64,000 nucleotides of DNA from assembly GCF_016097555.1 (NCBI RefSeq), contig NC_054704.1, forward strand, positions 91,930,502-91,994,501. Direction: 5' to 3'. This stretch comes from Gigantopelta aegis (taxonomy: Eukaryota > Mollusca > Gastropoda > Neomphalida > Peltospiridae). The translations under genes and the position numbers were made by a program. The notes under the pieces were generated by a model that searched no databases, was not told where the DNA came from, and was given only the letters and a program-made list of their open reading frames with translations. Positions within the stretch are counted from its first letter, which is position 1. Each line of letters begins with the position of its first letter. Shown here piece after piece: positions 57,095 through 64,000 of this stretch.

Positions 57095-57692
57095 GGCCCC
57101 ACGGTAGTGTCCCCACTATATCTCGAGGTCAAGACGTGTCTGAACACGTTCTGGGATGACTCATGGTGTTCCCACGCCATGACAGTATATGGGCACGTTT
57201 CAAACATCTTGGAATTTTCCACTCCCCGTTGACTCACATCTGGTTGACACACACGTCAAAATGATTAAACCCATCTTGCCATCTGATTAACTACTTCCGC
57301 CCTATCTGTTTCCTGTATAGACCCCCCCCCCCCCCCTCCCCTCCACCAGCTACCAAACCCATTAAACCCAGGCTATCTTGCCATCTGATAGTAATTAACG
57401 ACTTCCGCACCATCTGTTTCCTGTACATCAAAGGACCCACGACGGTTAACACACCTTACCAACATCCGGTGTTTCCTGACACAGAGGTCAGGTTCCCACG
57501 CCCATCCCACAGCTGTCCAAGTCATTAACTCAGAGGTCTATGTACTCGAAGTAGGTCACGGTTAGCGTCCCCGTGACATCACACCCCACGCTTAGAGGTC
57601 AGCCAATCAGAAGAGGCCACGCCCAGGTCACGTGACCTAGCTCATTTGCATATTTTGAGGCTCAAGTGTCATCCCTACTACTTCTGTTCCCT
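57090..57692 (-). repeat. Right long terminal inverted repeat of the virus-like element
   Basis: Reverse-complement match to 45920-46630. It contains a C run (57320-57337) where the left copy has other sequence, and two copies of the ATCTGTTTCCTGTA motif. Confidence 0.85.
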
Positions 57693-59190
57693 GTAAAGTT
57701 GTTGACAAATCAAAATACAGTTTGTAATACGCACCTAGTGGTGCGTACAAAATTTGTACGACACCGTTACATCTTCACCAGGAGGGTAATAAACTACTTT
57801 GCAAAACAAGAATGTATTGAATTTTTAAAATAAGATTTTTGCCAGAAAAAGACATGGCGGATTCGCATATGCATTGCAGGTGAGACTTTTTTCTCTTTAA
57901 AAAAAAATAAAACAAATCAAATCAGTTCATCCATAAATACATGAACAGTATAAATGTGTTTTGTCACGTATTGTGGTCTGTTAATATATGCAAAAAACAA
58001 AATGATATGACGAACAAACAAAATTTTACGGATTTTTTCGACAAGATTCGTAAACACACATTTTAGTTGACGATAATTTAAAACAAATACTAATGCAAGT
58101 AGTACACAGCCAAAATCATGTCACTTAATTGATGTTTTTAAATTAACAACAACTAGTGCAACTAAATGGTTTAACATTCGAACCGTAATATATTTTGCTA
58201 TCTAGTTTGCTTAAAACTTTGCGTTAATCACAAGTGATAATTAGAAGCAACGCTAAATTACTTTGAACTAACGCTGTGACAGGAAAAAAGAAGTTTTATA
58301 GTTGACAAAACAATGTTGCCGATCAAAATAAGTCTGACAAATTACATAAATTTCATAATTCATCGCATATATCAAATCTAAACACTATTGCTTGTCATTG
58401 TATTGTTTAATTATTCCTCTTGATGGTCAAAGTTCATAAATTATGTTTAAAATTACACAAATTTTCCAATTCATCGCAGATATCAAATCTGAACACTATT
58501 TCTTGTCATTGTATTGTTAAATTATTTCTATTGATGGTCAAAGTTCATAAGTTATGTTTATCACCCTTTTCTTTAACGCTTCTTTGATCTGTCCTTGTAA
58601 TACATCAACTAAAATGGCCGCAGCTGTCAAAGTAAGAAAGTAACTATAAATGAATGCTGGCGATTCTGCAGAAATAATATATTACCATGTGCTAGAAAAC
58701 TGGTGAAGTATATCTGTAAGTAAGATTAATCATTGCTGTAATGTTACTTTGTCAATTACTAAAACATCTATCAAAAACATCACTAACAATACAGTGAACG
58801 ATGTTTAGTCTTTCCCATAAACTTTATAGTATGAAAAAAGTCGTTTCTTGTGGGAAGGACTATACTCAGTCTATACACTTTAGATTTTTATTTTTGTCAG
58901 ATGCACATTGCAAATTATGGAGCGATTCTAGACTATTATTCATTGTCATACACGTGTACTATAATATGCTGTAACACTAATAATGGATGAATCTAATAGT
59001 AATCCACCTATAGTCTTTCCCACTGGGAACGCTTTAAAAAAATATATATATCATAGGAGCCTACTATGGAATTTACTACAAGTTGTTTATTTTTTAGCCG
59101 ATTATTTTCTAAATTGCATTCAAAAATAGTATTGTTTTGTTATTTCCAGACCACTTTTACTTTTTCTAACGTCAAACCAAACTGAAATTA
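57693..59190. other. Intergenic AT-rich DNA
   Basis: No gene seen. A two-copy tandem repeat lies at 58340-58563; the rest shows no supportable feature. Confidence 0.4.
58340..58563 (+). repeat. Two-copy tandem repeat of about 112 bp
   Basis: Both units contain ATATCAAATCTRAACACTAT, CTTGTCATTGTATTGTT and TTGATGGTCAAAGTTCATAA; the second starts near 58451. Confidence 0.85.
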
Positions 59191-59262
59191 TTTACACCCC
59201 CCCCCCCCCCCCCCCCGCCCATTTTCGTAGATTGGTGAGACGGTGTGGTCATTACAAAATAG

Positions 59263-59266
<4 letters not shown>

Positions 59267-59350
<84 letters not shown>
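59267..59350. repeat. (TA)n microsatellite
   Basis: About 42 uninterrupted TA units, just upstream of the third Tc1 copy. A C run precedes it at 59197-59216. Confidence 0.95.
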
Positions 59351-59353
<3 letters not shown>

Positions 59354-59491
59354 CATGCACGGTTCGACATGTCCCGTGTAGTATTCGGTCAATTTGTTTT
59401 ACTTGTCTTACTGACAATGTTGTCAAGTGAACGAAAACGCTTCAAAAATTGTAAAAAAAATTAACGTTTTTTACATTGTAGCATTTTTAGT

Positions 59492-60385
59492 ATGCCAAGA
59501 ATACCCAATAATTTACGCGAACGGGCGATTGGCATGCTTGATGCTGGCATGTCGACAGAAGACGTTGCAAGGCATGTTAGGAGTTCTAGTCGAGCGATAC
59601 GAAATCTTCGCGTAAGATTTCGAACGACAGGAAGCACAAACGACTTGCCACCTCGTGGACGTCCGCGTGTTACAACACGTGGTCAAGACCGCTATATTAT
59701 GAACACGCATTTGCGCAATCGATTCCAAACTGCCACTGCTACTGCTGCTAACACACCTGGGCTTCACAATAACCGAATCAGTGGGCAAACTGTTCGTAAT
59801 CGTCTGCATGAGAACGGTTTACATGCACGACGTCCTTACGTCGGATGCGTTTTAACGCAACGTAGACGTCTAAATCGTCTTAATTGGGCACGTGTACACA
59901 CTCGTTGGATATGGCGACGCTGGAATACCGTTCTTTTTTCGGATGAATGCCGATTTTCTTTACAACGTGGTGATGGCAGGGTGCGCGTCTACCGTTGGAG
60001 AAATGAACGCTATGCTGACTGTTGTGTTCTTGAACGAGATTGTTTCGGCGGTGGGGGTTCTGTCATGGTCTGGGCAGCCATTGCCCATGGTTATCGTTCA
60101 CCACTAGTCGTCATTGATGGCAATTTAAATGCTCAACGTTACCGCGATGACATTCTCGCTCATCACGTCATTCCTCTGTTCCATAACAACGCCAACATCT
60201 CGATTTTTCAGCATGATAATGCCACCTCTCATACAGCTAGAGACACTGTAAATTTTCTTAGGACAAATAACTTTGATTTCATTGATGACTGGCCCGCTAA
60301 AAGTCCTGATCTCAACCCCATCGAGCATGTCTGGGATAGTCTGGACAGACGATGTTTCCTGGGTCCGCCCTTGTGGTCATATTAG
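59492..60385 (+). pseudogene. Tc1-like transposase, copy 3, C-terminally truncated
   Basis: One unbroken frame of 297 codons from MPRIPNNLRERAIGML. It has two helix-turn-helix units around GRPRVTTRGQDRY, then LFSDECRFSL, GGGGSVMVWAAIAHG, FQHDNATSHTARD and WPAKSPDLNPIEHVWDSLDR. I count 35 residues between the last Asp and Glu. After LDRR the expected final ~45 residues, ending in GGHTRY-type sequence, are replaced by CFLGPPLWSY, so a 3' deletion removed the end. All three acidic residues are present. Terminal repeats were not found. It belongs to a different lineage from copies 1 and 2. Confidence 0.85.
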
Positions 60386-61484
60386 TGTTTTTAATATCAC
60401 GAAACACAAAAGAGCATGTTACGGAAAGCTAAAAAAAACATACCACTCCATTAAATAGCAATATCTGTTTTATTTATACATTTTAACATGAATTGAAATT
60501 AATATTAAAAGAGTTATGAATAAGAAAAAACCCACTCTGTTTGTGCACAATAATGTTTCCTTTTTATTAACCACCATTTGATCCATTTCAATCTTGTTTT
60601 ATTAATATAAGCTGTTGAAGACAAGATTGTTAAATGTTGTTGTTTTTAATGTCATTTTAAGGAATTTGCATCTCTAAGGTTATGGAATTTGTTTTTCATT
60701 TGATTTAAATGTTTTAATACATGCAGTTTGCATTGGCTTACTTGCACCAGCATTCTCGTTACCAGAAAATAAAACTGGTTCTCAGAAATAATCATTATAG
60801 AAATACATTTTGTTGTTATGACTTTATAAAAATAAAAATGAACACCAAGGTTGTTTACTGTTCCTTTATATATTAAATAGAATTTGTTTATAAGGATGTT
60901 TTTAACAAAAATTTATCTAATTAATTGTAATTTAAATGCTATGGTCTTTGTCCTTAAAGGCACTCAATCATAGATTCACTGGGCCTTACTTCTCTAAATA
61001 TGGATTATAAATGACAATTACATTAATTTGGAATAACAAACCTCGCTATTGTATCACCCAAAACATTTTAATTGAATCCCATGCCAACCTGTGAGCAGCT
61101 TCATTTTAAAAATTGGAACTCTTTTTTGAGGAGTCTAAAACGTACGACAAAACCGAGTATTGATGAGGCTATATACGACAGCCGTGTAAAGTACCTTTGA
61201 ATTTTATATACAGTGCACGACCGCCGTGTATAGAGACTTTAAAATAATTTAAAATATATTATTTCTTGACAAGAAAAAACCCAAAAAAACACGGCGAATA
61301 CGCTGAAATAAAATAATAAATAGTTGGAACATAAACTCACGATTTTTGTTTATTATTATTATTTGTTTTATTATTATTATTATTATTATTATTTTGGTTT
61401 ATTTTTAATTATTTATTTTTTATTATTATTGTGTGTGTGTTTTTGTTGTTTTTTGTGTGTTTTTGTTGCTGTTTTTGTTGTTGT
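60386..61484. other. Intergenic AT-rich DNA
   Basis: No gene or repeat recognised; (TTA)n-like runs at 61350-61395. Confidence 0.4.
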
Positions 61485-61965
61485 TTTTTTGTCGTTTTAC
61501 GGAGCTATCGTACACAGGACCACTGTGGGCGCGTGTGCAGGAATTTTAGCAAGGGTGGGTCTAGATTTAGGTCAGCAACGTTTACAGCGGGTGACACGCT
61601 TCCCCGGACAATTATCGGGGGGTAAAAAAACATTTGCTTAAGCAGGGGATTGAGCAAGCGATTATTATTATTATTATTATAATTATTATTTATTTTTATT
61701 TTATTTATTTATTGGGGGTTGGGGGAGGGGGGGGAGGCGAGGGTTATTTTGTTGTTTGTTGTTGGTTTTTTGTTTGTTTGTTTGTTTGTTTGTTTGTCGT
61801 TTGTTTGTTTTTTTACGAAGCTCCGTACACTGCAGACGCGTATGCAGGGATTTTAGCATGGGGAGGGGGTCTACACGAAGGGGAGCGAAGTTTACGGTAA
61901 AGGGTCGAGACATGTTCCCCGAAAAATGTATCACAAAACAAAATTGTTTATGCAAGGAGATGGGT
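61485..61965 (+). repeat. Pair of diverged direct repeats of about 170 bp
   Basis: Both copies (61485-61660 and 61796-61965) share GTCGTTT, TTACGRAGCT, CGTACAC, GCAGGRATTTTAGCA, GTTTAC and TTCCCCG motifs in order. Between them lie (ATT)n, a G-rich patch and (GTTT)n. Confidence 0.6.
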
Positions 61966-62395
61966 ATGTGCCTGCACCGACAAAAAAACATTGTGGCACA
62001 ATAATGTTTGTTTAATACACAACATAATGTCCTGCGTTACTAGAAAATGAAGCCTTGTCTACTTGTTTACTAGTACGTTGATTACAATGTCGTGTCAATA
62101 AAATTTACTTCATTGACCTCATTAATGTACATCTAATTTGCAGTTATCAAATTTCGAACGTAAAAATATAGCTTGTGTCCCCTCCCGTATATATTTTATC
62201 TGCAGGTATTTAAAAATATTAATGAGAGGTTTTTCAACTATACCGTTACTATACGGATAGTGATTGGTCACCACTTCGAGTGTAGTTGGTGACGCACTAG
62301 CAATTTGCTTCCAGTTGTTTACGATTAAACGGCCTGCTATATGTAATACAATTCGTAGCTAATATATAATTTAAATAATAATAATTGTCACGGGG
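61966..62395. other. Intergenic DNA, nothing supported
   Basis: No ORF, repeat or motif that I can defend. Confidence 0.35.
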
Positions 62396-62528
62396 ATCCT
62401 ATAATACCCGTAACTGAATAAAACACGATTATCCAAATATCTCTCCTAACTGTATATCTATTAGATCTCTCTGTATCGGGCAGTCCAATACCCGAGTGGC
62501 TCGGCTCTAGGTATATCAGAGATAAGAT

Positions 62529-62666
<138 letters not shown>

Positions 62667-62754
62667 ACGTTTAGTTCACTAGAAAACACAACAAAACACA
62701 ATACACTTTGGAATCTGTATTAACCTTACGCTGACAAATATATTTGCCGCAGTT

Positions 62755-62995
62755 AATTCTTACAACAACAATAATAATAACAACCCGGAACTAATCTCTT
62801 AATTAGTTAATCACTAGGTGTCTAGTTTACACAATATTCTAATAACTTCACCGTGATACAACACGCACACGTGTGATAATTGAGAAACGCTGCCAGGGGA
62901 ACTTAATTAATAAAGGAATTACAACTCTATTGCTAACTGGTTAATTTTTAATTAACCCTTAACTACTCATTCAGTAACCTTGTAATACAGAATTA
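62755..62995 (+). repeat. Left arm of a large inverted repeat
   Basis: Its reverse complement matches 63665-63990: GTTAATCACTAGGTGTCTAG, CACACGTGTGATAATTGAGA, TTAATTAATAAAGGAATTAC, GTTAATTTTTAATTAACC and CTACTCATTCAGTAACCTTG all recur inverted. Confidence 0.85.
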
Positions 62996-63664
62996 ATACT
63001 GGTACCTATCTGTCACGGAACATGCTCTTAAATTTGTTTCGCCTGTGGCGATTTTAATTGTGTTAGAGGGCCGTGTGCAGTTTATTGCCCGTAGCCCAGA
63101 TGGGCAACTTGTTACGTAATACTTCGCACGATCGGACATTCCATTACACACCCTCAGCCAGCTGCGGAGGCCATGTGGCTAGTAGTTACGTAATATCTCC
63201 GGTAGTGCTGTTTATGGCCAGGAGATTGCTCGCGGTTGGCGACAGCCAGACTGACGATCAGAGAGAAATATACCGAGGTAGAATATGAGATGATACGTGA
63301 GGTACCGCCTTGTATCCCCAGGCAAAATCCTGATTTATAATAAATAGCTAGAATTTAGAGATATCCGAGAGAACGAATTAGGACGGCTCCAGGGGATCAC
63401 GAACGTAGTCCGTTAGGACTTGGTAAATATCATTTCTGCTCTGTGTATAACCTTGATGTGATTGATGTGACTTAAATATTTTAATACTGTATTATACCAA
63501 TATTCTTTAAACAGTGTCTTCGGTCATCTGACGAAGTAAATCGTAGACTTTTTGTTCTAACATTATATGAGTATTTGGTAATATAAAGCTTAGCCAGTCA
63601 TCCTAGTAGACCCTAGGTAAACTGTAGGTTATTGTCTTTATTGTGATAAGTATTAATTCTGTGT

Positions 63665-64000
63665 CACAAGGTTACTGAATGAGTAGTTAGGGTTAATTAA
63701 AAATTAACCCGTTAGGAATAGAGCTGTAATTCCTTTATTAATTAAGTTCCCCAAGAAGTGTTCCTAAATTATCACACGTTACTGAACGAGTAGTAAGGGT
63801 TAATTAAAAATTAACCAGTTAGGAATGGTGTTGTAATTCCTTTATTAATTAACTTCTCCTGTAGCGTTTCTCAATTATCACACGTGTGGGTGTGGTGTAA
63901 CGGTGAAGTGATTCGCATATTGTGTAACTAGACACCTAGAGATTAACTAATTAAGTGATCAGTTCTGGGTTGTTATTATTGCTGTTATTAATTCACTACT
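63665..64000 (-). repeat. Right arm of a large inverted repeat, partly duplicated, cut by the window edge
   Basis: It contains the inverted block of 62755-62995, with its ACTGAAYGAGTAGTNAGGGT to TTAATTAASTTC part present twice in tandem (63670-63765 and 63781-63855). It continues past the end of the window. Confidence 0.82.

Larger units (their letters stand above)
45920..57692. mobile_element. Large inverted-repeat element with virus-like genes (Maverick/Polinton- or adintovirus-like remnant)
   Basis: Inverted repeats at 45920-46630 and 57090-57692 enclose about 10.5 kb. The right half has five tightly spaced minus-strand genes: PC4-like, BIR, basic protein, packaging-type ATPase and acidic protein. 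Repeat length and the ATPase fit Maverick/Polinton or related adintovirus-like elements. No polymerase B, retroviral-type integrase, protease or capsid gene is visible; the left and central parts are occupied by Tc1 copies, a 988-bp element and AT-rich DNA. I infer a shrunken, decayed copy. Outer boundaries and target duplication are uncertain. Confidence 0.6.

Overview
The window is animal nuclear DNA, most likely from a marine mollusc (gastropod-like). It is AT-rich, intron-bearing and dominated by mobile elements. About ten full or partial tRNA-headed SINEs recur; their box-B-like motif (GGTTCGGATCCC or GGGATCGATCCCC) and tail (CGCCATATAACCGTAAATAAA) are of the kind known from gastropod and bivalve genomes. 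No bacterial genes, rRNA, canonical tRNA or CRISPR array is visible. Species cannot be read from the sequence.

Only one host gene is clear: a four-exon MMACHC gene (cobalamin-processing protein; + strand, 3441-12176, 246 codons). About 20 kb downstream, in the same orientation, lies a second partial copy with exons 1-3 (23644, 40977, 42521) but no visible exon 4. The duplicated block runs from about 2945 to 11190 (copy A) and from about 23207 to 43815 (copy B). Comparing the two copies shows filled and empty insertion sites for several elements.

Layout: 1-2945, little of note. 2945-12176, MMACHC copy A with SINEs and a hAT-like element in its introns. 13742-19788, a DIRS-type tyrosine-recombinase retrotransposon with inverted ends and an internal complementary region. 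20.1-23.1 kb, SINEs and two copies of a GGTCTCACTACA-ended element, one in a fold-back. 23.2-43.8 kb, MMACHC copy B, whose intron 1 is expanded to 17 kb by a hAT transposon (28189-29874) and a long EN-RT-RNase H LINE (33608 to about 40080, minus strand). 45044-45612, a TTAA-flanked piggyBac-like MITE.

The most unusual region is 45920-57692. Inverted repeats of 600-700 bp enclose about 11.8 kb. Its right part holds a compact run of minus-strand genes: a two-copy PC4-like protein, a BIR (IAP-type) protein, a basic protein of unknown role, a packaging-type P-loop ATPase and an acidic-tailed protein. Several have their own TATA boxes, and at least three are broken. This looks like the decayed remnant of a Maverick/Polinton- or adintovirus-like endogenous element, later invaded by Tc1 transposons and a 988-bp inverted-repeat element.

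The right end (57.7-64 kb) holds a third Tc1 transposase copy (almost intact, C-terminally truncated), microsatellites and large inverted repeats that run off the window. Apart from MMACHC copy A, nearly every coding signal belongs to a mobile element and is damaged.
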